A stretch of 64,000 bases of DNA, from positions 25,433,953-25,497,952 of the forward strand of contig NC_088307.1 of the NCBI RefSeq assembly GCF_032854445.1, written 5' to 3'. The notes under the pieces were generated by a model. It saw only the letters and a program-made list of their open reading frames with translations, had not been told where the DNA came from and searched no databases. The DNA comes from Liolophura sinensis (lineage: Eukaryota; Mollusca; Polyplacophora; Chitonida; Chitonidae). Made by a program: the position numbers and the translations under genes. Below are positions 10,252 through 22,829 of the stretch, piece after piece; the first letter of the stretch is position 1; every line of letters begins with the position of its first letter.

Positions 10252-11017
10252 TAGTACAAACCTGACTGGATACCAACCCCCATCCCTCATTTTTCCCACA
10301 AAACATCCCTGCACAGACACAGGAATGAACAGAAGACCTTACACAGATTAATGGTCCATATTCCCGTGGAACATGGGAAAGTTCCCGTCATTGCAGACCT
10401 ACATGTACAATCTTGTGTCTGACCTAAGACTGGAAAGCTGCAAGGCAATAGATCAGCTGCTTTCTCAGGGAATAAATGTAGAAATAAAATGCTTGGAGAA
10501 GTCATTCACACATCTAACATGTCAATCCAATAACCGTAAGATGGTTTCTTAACGACCCAGAGACGCAGAAAAAATAGTCCCTGCAGGGGTACATAAGCCT
10601 ATACATCAATTTAGTGCTGATAACTGAACATAGATATGCAAAAATTAGAAGACAGCAATGGAAATACCACATTTCTTGGTAATAAATAAACATTAAATAG
10701 GGCACTTTCTGAAACAGAGTACACCTAGTCAATGTGGACCTGTACTTAAACATGCTTGCCAAGATGGGATGTTATCTAAGAGCCAAAGAAAAATACCACA
10801 CTGAAGTCTTTTAAATTCACAGACATCCTTGATGTTGTGCCTCATGTGTTTTGTCTTTCCATCTTGCTTTAAAAACTATGATATTCCTGCTGAAGACTAA
10901 ATAGTGCAAGTAGGAAAAGCAAAGAACCTGGTCTGACATGAGCATATGTATCTATAACAGGACTGAGCAAATCACAACTATCGTATTTCATGTTGTCATT
11001 CTAGATAGCACATGTAA

Positions 11018-11072
11018 CAGTGCCTGACAACAGTGCCTAACAACAGTGCCTGAAAACAGTGCCTAACAACAA
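11018..11072. repeat. 15-16 bp repeat (AACAGTGCCTGACAAC)
   Basis: About four imperfect tandem copies of a CAGTGCCTRACAA unit. Confidence 0.8.
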
Positions 11073-11610
11073 AGCCTATATGCTTGATAGCAAACTGGAA
11101 ATGGATACGACATTCAGAATAAACTATACTTCCCACTCAACTTATTTTTGTCCCAAAATAAAAGCAAAAGTCAGCATACTAACTATTCAGTTTATTCAGG
11201 AAGACTTTAAAAGAAAGAAATATACCATGAATTTGACAATATACCCTGCCCGAATTCTTCTAATTTTTGGGACAGATAAAGCAGAACGTAGAATATTACA
11301 TTTCTTTATCAGCCTTTTGGAAAAGTAAAGAAATGAGAATCTTGTTCATCTGATGGACTAACCATGTGAGAAAAAGACGCTCAATATTGTTGCTACAATT
11401 AGATATATATATTGGCTAAAATGAGCAGACCAGGTGTCCCAAAATTAGAAAAAAAAGGTTGCCTTAGATTTCAGGTGAAGCGAAATACAATTCCGGTTTT
11501 AACACAACCAAGGATGTCAGTGGTTGGACTAAAGACAACGGCATGACACCTGGGTACCAAGACGTGATTAAAAGGTCATGTCAAAATCACAATTAATGTG
11601 AAATTACTGA

Positions 11611-11816
11611 GTTGGCTGCATTTGACTTGACAGTCAGTACCAATATTTCCAGGCTGCTGAACATATAAAACAAACAAAGGTAGTTTCCATAGTTGTAAGT
11701 CCAGGGACAAGACTTGGGCTGCATTTGACTTGACAGTCAGTATCAATATTTCCAGGCTGCTGAACATATAAAACAAACAAAGGTAGTTTCCATAGTTGTA
11801 AGTCCAGAGAGAAGAC
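11611..11816. repeat. Two-copy tandem duplication, 103-bp period
   Basis: The block starting GGCTGCATTTGACTTGACAG at 11614 recurs at 11717 almost unchanged (for example CAGTACC versus CAGTATC), so the duplication is recent. I recognise no function. Confidence 0.9.
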
Positions 11817-12216
11817 TTGAGATGATTTACAAGCTGCATATACATGTATACACATGTGCAAAGAGCCAACATGGACCAATTTTAACCCTTGTCTGCAATT
11901 CTGATCAAAAACGGAAGGAAACACAAGCAACAGATGACACAAGCTGGAGGTTTCTAAACTCAAGAAAGACAAACAAACAACAGAACATGGGGCCCACTAC
12001 AATTACACTTGTCATGGCTAAAGTGGCTGCCCCAAACTGTCAAGGGTTTATTTCTCCAAGGCTAGAGGAGCAGTGTGGCTGTTGACAGTGCTGATGCTAA
12101 TACCATCTGGTTGTGACAAGCTACCACACTCCTGATGACCTGCATGTAAAGGTTGCTCAAGCTACATATGCTGTATTTCCTTTTACAGGCCAACATTACT
12201 ATAAATAAGGCTTGGC

Positions 12217-12650
12217 CTGTAAAATGCACTTTTGAATGCACGTTAGGCCTTAAAGTTATGCTTGTTAACGCCAATGCTTAAGTTTTTCTGATAAGGAATT
12301 ATTTTATTTATTTTTCTTATGATTGGTGTTTTACGCCGTATTGAAGAATATTTCACTTATATGACAGCAGCCAGCATTATGGTGGGTGGAAACCGACGAC
12401 CATCTGCAAGTTGCCGTCAGACTTTCCCACGTACAGCCGGAGAGGAAGCCAGTATGAGCTGGACCACATTGGTGAGAGACTCCTGGGTCATAACGCGGTC
12501 ATAACGCGGTGCTAGCGCGCTAACCTACTGAACAATAAGGAATTAATCAAACTTCACAAAAAATTACTTTTTAATTGCATCAGGTGGATGAATCAAATGG
12601 AATCAAGCAAAATGTGTTAGTTGGAAAAAAAAACACACTTTAGTGGAAAC
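12217..12650. repeat. Dispersed repeat copy, split by a SINE
   Basis: The block with AAAATGCACTTTTGAATGCA, TTAAGTTTTTCTGATAAG, AACTTCACAAA and CAGGTGGATGAATCAA also occurs uninterrupted near 18308-18475 and, more diverged, near 46354-46500. Here it is cut between 12301 and 12535 by a SINE. Family unknown. Confidence 0.75.
12302..12534 (-). mobile_element. tRNA-derived SINE nested in an older repeat
   Basis: Minus-strand copy with TTTATTTATTT tail, body blocks GATTGGTGTTTTACGCCGTA and AGCATTATGGTGGGTGG, and head remnant GCTAGCGCGCTAACCTACTGA. It is flanked by an exact 11-bp duplication ATAAGGAATTA (12291-12301, 12535-12545). The extreme tRNA 5' end is missing and ATAACGCGGTC is locally doubled. 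Confidence 0.9.
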
Positions 12651-13070
12651 ACAGTACTTCAAATGCTACTCCTGTCTAAAATCCAGAAACTGATCAGCAC
12701 AAAAGCAAGCAATATTACATTACTCCCTGATCCTAACGACATACTCTTGATCGGATTTGGTGCGGATTCTACGCGGATCATACAGCCATGATGGGTGGCC
12801 TATGCGCGGATGTTGGCACCATCCTGATCGCATCTTACGCGGATCTTGATCGGCCGGTACATGTAGTCTCATTTAGGCCATTTTTTCGGCATTTTAACCT
12901 TTGCCCACACGCTAGCTATAAACATGGCACGATGTATCTTGAGTTTGCTTACCTGGTAAGGCAGGCGTGGTGATGAGAAAAGTATTAGTGAATGGTCTGT
13001 CATTTGCCTAACTCTCACTCAAGCTTTCCTGTTTCAGATGATGTAAGTTCTTGCCAAAAGCTGCACTAAT

Positions 13071-13166
13071 TTATTATTTATTTATTTGATTGGTGTTTTA
13101 CGCCGTACTCAAGAATATTTCACTTCTACGACGGCGGCCAGCATTATGGTGGGAGGAAACCGGGGG
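13071..13166 (-). mobile_element. tRNA-derived SINE fragment
   Basis: Tail plus proximal body only (TTATTTATTTATTTGATTGG through GGAGGAAACCGGGG), then unrelated sequence. No clear target-site duplication. Confidence 0.85.
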
Positions 13167-13363
13167 GAAAACATCTACCGAATAACAGCAGAAACAGTAA
13201 AACCCCCATTTATGTATTATCATCATTATGTGCAATTTAGTAACCACACTGGGAACGAGACCGTTTGTGAGTATTTTCTTTATTACGAGATAATAAACAA
13301 GGTTGGTGTCGAACAACCCTGAATTTGTTATAAAGTTTGATGAGTTTATGTGTGAATGTTAGT

Positions 13364-13728
13364 GTATGTCATAAAACCCTATACGGATGATGATCTGATT
13401 TTACTCCCCATCCTACGCCCATGACATACCTGGATGGTACACCCATCTCGGCTGTGTGATTGGCGTATGATGTGAACATCTTGCTGTGGATGTTATGCCC
13501 TTCCTACGCGCATCTTCCGACTCATATCTGTGCCAGATTACGAGATGGGTATGTCATAAAACCCTATACGGATGATGATCTGATTTTACTCCCCATCCCA
13601 CGCCCATGATATACCTGGATGGTACACCCATCTCAGCTGTGTGATTGGCGTATGATGTGAACATCTTGCTGCGGATGTTATGCCCTTCCTACGCACATCT
13701 TCCGACATCTATCTCTGCCAGATATATC
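13364..13728. repeat. Two-copy tandem duplication, 185-bp period
   Basis: GTATGTCATAAAACCCTATA at 13364 recurs at 13549, and the following 180 bp match with scattered differences (CCTACGCCC versus CCCACGCCC, CTCGGCTG versus CTCAGCTG). Short ATCCTACGCxxATC-like motifs also occur at 12725-12850, perhaps an older diverged unit. Confidence 0.9.
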
Positions 13729-14737
13729 ATCAGGACCGAGCAATACTGTATACATGTATCAAGAGTGGCAAAATTGTGGTCAAGATTTGCCTCAGAATTT
13801 ACAGTTTCGTTACACACCTCTGTTATAGTCATAATTGTTAATATCCTCCAAAACTTCTTAACAATATTCATCACCCAAATATATACCATTTAAAATTTGG
13901 CTCATTTAAAAATAATTAATAATGATGATGGTGGAACAAGGTAAAATGAAAAATGTTGCCATAAGAAAACATTTGGCAGTGTGTACTAGAGATCTTCAAG
14001 AATTCAAAAATAGGGAACTGGAGTGTTGTATGGGTGTTTTGATACAGCTGCATCAATGAACGGACTTGTCTTAGGGCTAAACTATGAACAGGTTTTTTTT
14101 TCTTTTTCTATTGAGACCAGACCAATTTCAACTGTTGTTTAATTATAACACTTGAACACCATCCCATTTGCAGAAAATGTGGACTATGTTTTCCTGCTGA
14201 AGACAAATTTACCTGATCAGAAAGCCTTGAAAACAGGAAGTAATTAATTTCTTGCAAAATAAAAATGTGGATTTTCAGCTTTATTTTTTTCTACCAATGT
14301 TTTCATAAAACACCAAATAAAATTGGTGTTGCCTAAGGAAAGTCTAAACTAGCCACCTCAACCACAGGCTTTACTCTGCCATGACATGATAGCGCAAGTA
14401 AAAGGCGTGTATTGATGTTGTATTGTGGGGTAGTGGTGAGACAAGATAAGCTGCACATACTGGTGGGGCTCGATGGAGCAAAAGCTCTGATAACCACTGC
14501 CCCTAGGGCCCAGGGGATGGGTAGAGAACAGAGGAAATAATCAGCATCAGCCAGTATAAGAGAGTCAGGAACAGGCGGGCAAACAAGCAGGCCGGCGACA
14601 TCATGGCGGTCATGCGCCATGAAAAACGGAGTTATCTTCCACAGGGACGTATGCTAGGGGCGCAGGGTTGGAGTTGTCGGAACATTCTCGGAGCAAGACG
14701 GATAAAGGGCGCTTTTCCACTTTGTTACACTAGATGA

Positions 14738-14830
14738 TTGAATGAATGAATGAATGATTACGGCTTAACGCCACATTGGCAATATTTCAGCCATATCCTG
14801 GTGACTGGTATAAATGGTATGCGATACCTA
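14738..14830 (-). mobile_element. Fragment of a second SINE-like family with GAAT tail
   Basis: GAATGAATGAATGAATGATT followed by ACGGCTTAACGCCACATTGG and CAATATTTCAGCCATAT. This differs from the main SINE of the window (AAATA tail). Only the tail-proximal part is present. Family assignment is by general appearance only. Confidence 0.6.
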
Positions 14831-14863
14831 CACCTGTGTTCTGCACTGGACAGAAGTTTGAGA

Positions 14864-14903
14864 ATTTATTTATTTATTTGATTGGTGTTTTACACTGTAT
14901 TTC
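14864..14903 (-). mobile_element. SINE tail fragment
   Basis: TTTATTTATTTATTTGATTG followed by GTGTTTTACACTGTATTTC: the 3' end of the main SINE family; the remainder is lost. Confidence 0.75.
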
Positions 14904-16336
14904 AATATTACGAGCTGGCTATACATTTCATGAGATTTCACTTCCACCTAAAGAGTTGACATTAGACATAACTTACACGTATAAGATGGATGTTTTTTGC
15001 TCATTTGCGGTTTATCTTACTACATGAAGTCTTACTACATGAAGTTCATGACTTAATCCTGCAGATTGCAATATGGAAACTTTTACACCCAATTTGAAGT
15101 TGCGCACTCTTTACAATATCCTCAGGAGAACAGGAAAGTGTTGTCCCAAGGGGCATTAAAAGGACCAAGGCCATGTGTCTAAGTTGTTAAGAATACGGGT
15201 CACGATCGACCAGCTCAGGGCTGAAGGGCACCTCATTTCCACACTCACAGGTAGTCATTAGATAGGGCAAACACTGGCCTCTGATACCTATGAAGGAAAT
15301 GGTCAACCATGCTGTTAGTACACAGTTAAGGAAACCCACATCCTTTGCATCAGCAGAAATGAGAGTTTCTAAAGAAGGCTGTTGGGAGTAAACTTATTCA
15401 AGCTTTATGGAACTGTTTAAGGAAACGCTCAAGGATGGACTAAGGAGTTAAGAGGGGAGTGGCCAGTTTTATGGGGTAGGCAGAGGAATGTGAAGGGGGA
15501 GAGGGGGTAGGGGTGGGGTGGCAGTTGGGAGTTGATCCTGGTTCATTATCTATCCTCAGATAAACACATCCAATGGCAAGCTATTTCATTGATCCTGGCA
15601 CAGTGGAAGAATTTGAGTGGCAAGACTAGTTTCCTGATCAGACGGCCTAAAAGCCCAATAAACAGCAAACATTGGTGGCAATCAGCGCCGGTGAACGCAG
15701 CCCTTTCACAAACTCCGGCTTTGAACCGTGGAGCGTTCTTGCTGAATTCAACATGGGGACTATTTTTATTGGGCTATTGATTGTTGAAACTGCAGTGTGT
15801 GGACAGGTTGAATCGAGAGCAAAGAGCAATATCCTGTCCGAGAGGCTTGTTACGAATGTGACGGCTGTCAGCCAGAAAAAGACGGGAAGGACTCTGAAGG
15901 TTGAGACAGTTTGTACGAGACACTCTCCTACCCAAGGAGTGACTTCCCTTGGATTTTGAGTTTCTGCTACCGCTTACAGCTTTTGCATTTGATGCAGGCA
16001 GAGGATATTTTTGTATGGAAAACTTCACCTCTCACTGCACCCTGTACTAAAAGGCAAAGAAATCTGTACATAATAATAGCAATACATAGACAACTACACA
16101 ACATAATACTGTGTGTTTACTGGCTTCTGTCCTTACAATGAAGACAGGCTTTACAAAACAGAACATGATCACATTGCATCTGAACCTTTTTCTTGGAAAT
16201 ACAGACATTCATGCTGTCTACAGCTAACTTTGTCTGAAGTTTCTCTGCACTTTTCTACCATGATACTATGCACTGTTTGCTTAATGGCTTAAGGAATTCG
16301 ACGTTTCTACAACCAGGTCAGGAGCCGCCACAATCA

Positions 16337-16539
16337 GGTCATTCAGACAAATTCACATCGGAAGGTCATTCAGACAAATTCGCATCAGAAGGTCATTCAG
16401 ACAAATTCACATCAGAAATTCACAGCAGAAGGCCATTCAGACAAATTCACATCAGAAGGTCATTCAGACAAACTCACATCAGAAGGTCATTCAGACAAAC
16501 TCACATCAGAAGGTCATTCAGACAGACTCATGTCAGAAG
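16337..16539. repeat. 27-bp minisatellite
   Basis: Seven units built on GGTCATTCAGACAAATTCAC plus ATCAGAA, with one 14-bp partial duplication (ATTCACAGCAGAA) that shifts phase. Read on the plus strand it gives an open GHSDKFTSE repeat, a by-product of a 27-bp period rather than evidence of a gene. Confidence 0.93.
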
Positions 16540-17029
16540 CGTCAAGCAGTTGAGGGCAGTGTTTGCCGTCATATTAACTCCACTTTGGTACAAATGTTTG
16601 GGTGATTGCTTTTGGAGGCGAGCTAGCAAATGAAACAACTAATTTCGTCTCGAACGTATTGGAGTGTTTCGGGAAGTGACAAGTCACAATTGTCGGAGAT
16701 AATGGATTCAGTGGGAGAGATTCAGGTAAAATTAGATTGTCCGGCAGGCGAGAAAGACAGTCGAATCAGACAGTAATGGAAGCAAACACAGGTGCTACAA
16801 TCAGCGAAGTCGATAACTGTAAGCATTCCTATCAGGCCCTAGTCTGTGAGATTGAATCATGGGATATGTTAGTGCTCAGAACCATGCGTGACTGTCGCTC
16901 GCTGTCAATCAATCTCTAGAGTAATCAATAAGCTGCTGGATGTATCTGTACACCAGATTTCCTTATTCGCTTACAATATGCTCAGCCTTTGGAATCAATC
17001 CCCGATGTATTGATCAGAAGCAAAAATTC

Positions 17030-17175
17030 CATGTCTGTACCACAATTCCATGTTTGAGCAACAATTCCATATTACAGCAACAATTTCATACTGAACCTTG
17101 ACTCATTACCTCATGTTGAGCAACAATTCCATGTTCGAGCAACAACTTTATGTTAAGCAACAATTCCATGTTCGA
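17030..17175. repeat. Degenerate minisatellite (GAGCAACAATTCCATGTTC)
   Basis: About six imperfect, partly spaced copies of CAACAATTCCATGTTYGAG. It ends about 60 bp before the 30-bp array. Confidence 0.75.
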
Positions 17176-17233
17176 AACACAACTAGACTTATCCATGGCT
17201 CTAACAGGTTTGCCCTATAGTACTGAGGTTCAC

Positions 17234-17519
17234 ATTCTGATTGTCCTATTTTTGTTGTCTGAAATTCTGATTGTCCTATTTTTGTTGTCTGAAATTCTGA
17301 TTGTCCTATTTTTGTTGTCTGAAATTCTGATTGTCCTATTTTTGTTGTCTGAAATTCTGATTGTCCTATTTTTGTTGTCTGAAATTCTGATTGTCTGAAA
17401 TTCTGATTGTCCTATTTTTGTTGTCTGAAATTCTGATTGTCCTATTTTTGTTGTCTGAAATTCTGATTGTCCTATTTTTGTTGTCTGAAATTCTGATTGT
17501 CCTATTTTTGTTGTCTGAA
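17234..17519. repeat. 30-bp minisatellite, units identical
   Basis: Nine identical 30-bp units (ATTCTGATTGTCCTATTTTT plus GTTGTCTGAA) and one 16-bp unit at 17384-17399 that has lost 14 bp between short TTGT repeats. Lack of point differences implies very recent expansion or an unstable locus. Plus-strand translation is an artefactual ILIVLFLLSE repeat. Confidence 0.97.
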
Positions 17520-18307
17520 ATCACTAAAATGCTGTCAATGGAACATGGTTTTTGTGTTGATAAATTTTATTGCCCAAGAAATAATTCTGGACACACAATC
17601 ATAACATGCCGTACAAAGCAAAGCTTTAGAAACATTACTGTAACTGATTCTAATCGGGACGGTAATGGATTACTGGCTCAAATCTCCATAACGCGAAAAC
17701 GACTGTATATACGATAGCACAATTAATATACAGCAACATTTATTGATTGTTTGTACAAGTGCGTGCACCAGACAGCAGGAATGATGTATGAGCCGGACTC
17801 TGTATCATGATTTATGCCACGGGATACCGCCAGCGTTTTGATAACGATACATATACGCATGTACATTATCTGTCAAACGCTTATCAAAAATCACACGTAT
17901 ATGGCCACATTGCAGACATTTCCGTCGCTATAGCAATCGAACCTTGTAGATACGGAATCCATTTTTTTTTCTGGTGTTTTCGTTATTGGGTAATGGTGGC
18001 TTTTTCCCCCTTTTAACATTTGCTGAAACAGAAATGTTTAATCTCCTCTGCTATGTTTATCTGTGTTAGACCACACCCAGGCTGGATTCTACTCATCTGG
18101 CAGGAGAACAGCTGCGATAAGTCTACACTGGAAGTTCCGTAACAGTGGTGGGGTGAGATCCAGGTGCAATTGATTAGCTAGATACAGGCCATTAAACCTG
18201 ATGGGCAAGTACTAGTCACACTGAACCTCTTAAAGAGACATTATCATACACAGTTCCTGGAGACCAGGCCGACAAACTACTGTATTCTACCTAAATTTTC
18301 GTCCGTT

Positions 18308-18475
18308 AAAATGTACTTTCAGAAGTGCATAAAAACCTTAAAATGAAAATTCTGATGCCAACATTTAAGTTTTTCTGATAAGAAATTTTATTGAACTTCA
18401 CAAAACAACTCTTTTAAATGGCCCTGTCAGGTGGATAAATCAATCAGAATAAAACACAAATGGGACACTTGAAAT
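18308..18475. repeat. Dispersed repeat copy flanking the 41-bp satellite
   Basis: Uninterrupted relative of the element at 12.2 kb: AAAATGTACTTTCAGAAGTG, TTAAGTTTTTCTGATAAG, AACTTCACAAAACA and CAGGTGGATAAATCAATCAG. The 41-bp array begins directly at its right edge. Confidence 0.75.
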
Positions 18476-19295
18476 ATGACAAACTTCATGTGAAATACTG
18501 ATCCCCACAACGCTGAATGACAAACTTTAGGTGAAATACTGCACCCCACAAAACTGAATGACAAACTTCAGGTGAAATACTGTACCCCACAAAGTTGAAT
18601 GACAAACTCTAGGTGAAATACTGCAGCCCACAAAGCTGAATGACAAACTTTAGATGAAATACTGATCCCCACAAAACTAAATGACAAACTTCAGGTGAAA
18701 TACTGCACCCCACAAAGTTGAATGACAAACTCTAGGTGAAATACTGCAGCCCACAAAGTTGAATAACAAACTTTAGATGAAATACTGATCCCCACAAAAC
18801 TAAATGACAAACTTCAGGTGAAATACTGTACCCCACAAAGTTGAATGACAAACTCTAGGTGAAATACTGCAGCCCACAAAGCTGAATGACAAACTTTAGA
18901 TGAAATACTGATCCCCACAAAACTAAATGACAAACTTCAGGTGAAATACTGTACCCCACAAAGTTGAATGACAAACTCTAGGTGAAATACTGCAGCCCAC
19001 AAAGTTGAATGACAAACTCTAGGTGAAATACTGATCCCCACAAAACTAAATGACAAACTTCAGGTGAAATACTGCACCCCACAAAGTTGAATAACAAACT
19101 TTAGATGAAATACTGATCCCCACAAAACTAAATGACAAACTTCAGGTGAAATACTGTACCCCACAAAGTTGAATGACAAACTCTAGGTGAAATACTGCAC
19201 CCCACAAAGTTGAATGACAAACTTTAGATGAAATACTGATCCCCACAAAACTGAATGACAAACTTTAGGTGAAATAATGTAGCCCACAAAGCTGA
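18476..19295. repeat. 41-bp satellite array with 123-bp higher-order pattern
   Basis: Exactly twenty 41-bp units. Three subtypes recur in order: type 1 TTTAGATGAAATACTGATCC with AAAACTAA, type 2 TTCAGGTGAAATACTGYACC with AAAGTTGA, type 3 TCTAGGTGAAATACTGCAGC with AAAGYTGA. Units 5-13 run 1-2-3 three times; later the order is broken by a lost type 3 and a hybrid unit 14. The motif resembles AACTTTAAGGTGAAATA in the related dispersed repeat at 46.46 kb, so the unit may have been amplified from that element. Confidence 0.95.
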
Positions 19296-21183
19296 ATGGT
19301 GTATTAGATTGAAGAACTGGAGCAAAATCTCATATTCACTTTAATACCTTTATTAATTGCTTCCTGGTAAATATTTGTTTAGGAAAAGCAGTTGGGGAGA
19401 AAATGATGGAAAAAAAAGTGTCGTCACCTTGGCAGGGCCGAAAGGAAATAAACGGCGTTTCATAAACCAGCTTATCTAATACGGAGCTCTGCTCGCAGAT
19501 GTTGGGTGGATTTCAAAAGCTTCGTCCCGCAAGAATAAACTGTTGATGCTAAAGCACGTTTCGATCCATTAGCATAAGTGATGTAAGCAGCTTTAGTGTG
19601 ATGGGATTACTGGCTGGTGGAAGACGAAGCATAAACTTGATACAGGCCTTCGGGAGAAGGGATTGAAATGTACATTGGCAAAGGAAAATACCCATGGCAA
19701 ATAGAGAGTGCATAGATAGGGCAAATAAAAAACTCGCGACCAAATCCATACAAGACAGAATGAGAAATGAGCCAATGAGACAAAGACAAGGGTAAACAGA
19801 GTAGTGTTTCTATTAGCAACAGTGTTTGGAGAACATGCTGTAGATTCCAGTGGTCAATGCTAAAGGTTCTTTGACATATATATATTCAACCCTCATCTAC
19901 CGTCATCTATCTGTTCTACATGTTGGGGGGGTTACTGCAACGAATTTTGATCTGGAAGTTACCAGAGTTAAAAAAAAAAACAAAAACAAAAAAAAACAAA
20001 ACAAAAAAAAAACAGGTGATAATCACGTTATACTTTTCTAGTGTTTTATAAACTTTACATGCAACTTGTTCACACAACTCAGCCTTAGCATGAAGTTTTC
20101 AGTTTCCACACTTGCCCATTTTATAGCCTTCCTACTGTGCATATTTTGTCCTCCATGAAGCCATCATCACCACTAACTCCCCCACCCCCCACCCCACGCA
20201 CACACACCAAAACATCTGCAATTTTCTTCCTTAATTGATAAAATAAAATGGATGAAGGTTAATTTTACAGTCATTCAAGTTTACAATTTAATAACAACTT
20301 TCAAAGTATGAAAATGAATCATTATGGTGGATTAGGTGAGGTAACCATTCAAACACTGATGAGGATGGATGATGGATTGAAGAGGGATAGACAAACACAG
20401 ACTGTCCAAATTTCACAGGTCTCCAGTGGCCATTTCCTGTGATGACAGGTCTCTTGACCATTTGGTGGACACTCACATCAGCTGGCAGTGGTCAAGAGGT
20501 GCTCTGAGTGCTTAACCAGCAGGACATAGAAGTGTTTGGCCACTTAAGGGTTGAGGGACAGTGACTTGTGAAAAAGCTTCAGCAGCAGCTGATGCTGTGG
20601 GGTCATGTTTGTACAACTGTTAGGTCATATCAGCTACAACTGCATCCCCTCACTCTTCTCCCAGTCTTTCACCCCTTGGGCCTATCACTCAACTCCAATC
20701 CCTCACTCCAAGATAGATTGACAGATTGAAGAGTATAACCCACACACCATGGATGGGTGTGGACAGATAGGTTATCAAGTCAACAAGTCTTAACCATGGG
20801 TAAAAAGACAACGCATGTACATCAGGGTTAAAGAAGGTTGATACTTCAAAAAATCCTTCAATTTCTGTTATCTTTTCAGACAGAATTCCACAACTTCTCC
20901 AGGACTTTCATGACCGGTTTATTGACCCCAAGCACTGGCTAGTTCTTTCCACTTTTTGACCATTCAGCCATTTGCAAATACTTTACAGTGCTACGACAAC
21001 AAGAATTAAAATCTTGCTTCGCTGAAGTGTCAAGAATTTGAAACCTGAAATTTGATCGTCATTTTATTCAATTTACTTCGTAAGAGAAACAATAACTACC
21101 AAGGCCTGGAAATTTTTATTTCAAATTCAGGACTTGGAATTCCATGAACTCTGTTAAATGTACATGTAAACTTTTAGAACGAA

Positions 21184-21345
21184 TCATACACCAGACCCCT
21201 GACACATAACCAAAACCATACACCAGACCCCTGAAATGTAACCAAAATCATACACCAGACCCCTGACACGTAACCAAAAATCATACACCAGACCCCTGAC
21301 ACGCAACCAAAAATCATACAACAGACCCCTGACACATAACCAAAA
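21184..21345. repeat. 32-33 bp minisatellite
   Basis: Five imperfect units based on TCATACACCAGACCCCTGAC plus ACRYAACCAAAA. Confidence 0.92.
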
Positions 21346-22637
21346 TGTTTTTGAGTACCTACAGTACCACTCAGACCCTGCTGGAAAAACGAAGACAGAA
21401 AAAAATGAATTGCCTAAAATATCAATCAAATTAACAAATTTTAACTTATTTCCATTTCCAGTCACAAACTTCACGAAGTACATGTACGTGTACTGTGGCA
21501 AATCCAACAAGTGAATCACGTATCGCCTTGTATCAAGTGTTTCAACAGTCCTCAACTAAGTTCAAACTCAGTGCTATTGGATGTGAACAACAGCTCAATG
21601 TGGTACAGTCCTGCCATGATGACAACGCTGTATGGTTTTGGGTCAAAAGGACTCAATACCCAAGTAGAAGCTACTACACTTTTAACTGGTTGAAAAAAAA
21701 AGCTCTCAAAAATGTGATAGTCTGTCTACAGTCTTGTATTTATCTCTTCTCTCCTGACAAAACATCTGGACACCGACCAATTTGGAAGAAATCTTAAACC
21801 ATAAAATTCTAATGAAGACAAAGTAGTTACTGAATTGTAACATGGCAGCTAAACTAATAAAGAGTGATCAGCGAGTGTAAGAGTATCACATTGTCTTCTC
21901 CAATTTGCTGTGAGTTTAATTTTATCCGTCGGTCGGAGCTATCAGAGCCAGAAATGATGATCTCGGATGGAATCAGAAGCCTACAAAAGTGACATAAGAG
22001 TCCATGACCTTGAGATGAGGTTTCAAGGTCAAATATCCACAGGTGAGTTCTTGTGCAGCGCAGTGAGCCATTGACCTTTCCCACTGCAGCGATAAATCCT
22101 CATTAAGCCCTCGTATAGGCCGATTACTCGCTGGTCAGGGATTGTGGGATATGGGAATTATACTATGTCGTTGCTGCTATGTTCACTGACCTTTTCTCAA
22201 ATGGTACTTAATAGGCTATCTGCCACGATATCAAGCTCAATATATCCAGCCACCACAAATAAGGGAGAAGTATTTTGATTAAAACCATGCGTGCTTAAAA
22301 GTCTTATTGCTCTAATAGTATGGATGCCCAACGGTAGCCAATACACATCATTACCCAAAATGGAGCTTTTCCCTATTGCAAAAATATACATGTATTTTAG
22401 CTTTGGATTCTAAACATTAGTTTTCACAATATTTTAGCAATTTTGGTATTCACTTTGTAGATGTGTATAGAATACCGCAATGATGTTAAATTCAAAGTAC
22501 TAGCTAGGATCAAACTTTTATTCAGCAAACCAAATACCATACAACAGACAAAATACTCACTGACCGTATAAGCACTTGAAGGTAGAAGAGATAGTGTGTT
22601 TATAAGGTAATGGAAGCACTCTAGGCCCAATGACTGA

Positions 22638-22829
22638 TTTATTTATTTGATCTTTACAATGGTGGCAAGCTATGTGGTGGAAGGAAACCAGGCAGAGATC
22701 AGTTGAAAAGCACGATCATCTGCTGGTTACTCGCAGGCCTTCCCACCTACATACAGAGAAAAAGCCAGCATGAGCTGGACGAACTCCCATCCAGTATACC
22801 ACAATGGTGAGAGGCGTGTGGGTCATTGC
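22638..22829 (-). mobile_element. Old diverged tRNA-derived SINE
   Basis: Tail TTTATTTATTTGATCTTTAC, body with GGTGGAAGGAAACCAGGC, AGCCAGCATGAGCTGG and GGTGAGAGGCGTGTGGGTCA. The CATACTCAAGAATATTTCAC block is deleted and substitutions are many, so this is among the oldest copies here. Confidence 0.85.

Noticed and set aside
16268-16633. Open frame with GHSDKFTSE repeats
   Set aside because: It is a translation of the 27-bp minisatellite; no homology or splice context supports coding.
17150-17717. Hydrophobic ILIVLFLLSE repeat protein
   Set aside because: Purely a 30-bp perfect minisatellite; the hydrophobic pattern follows from its T-richness.
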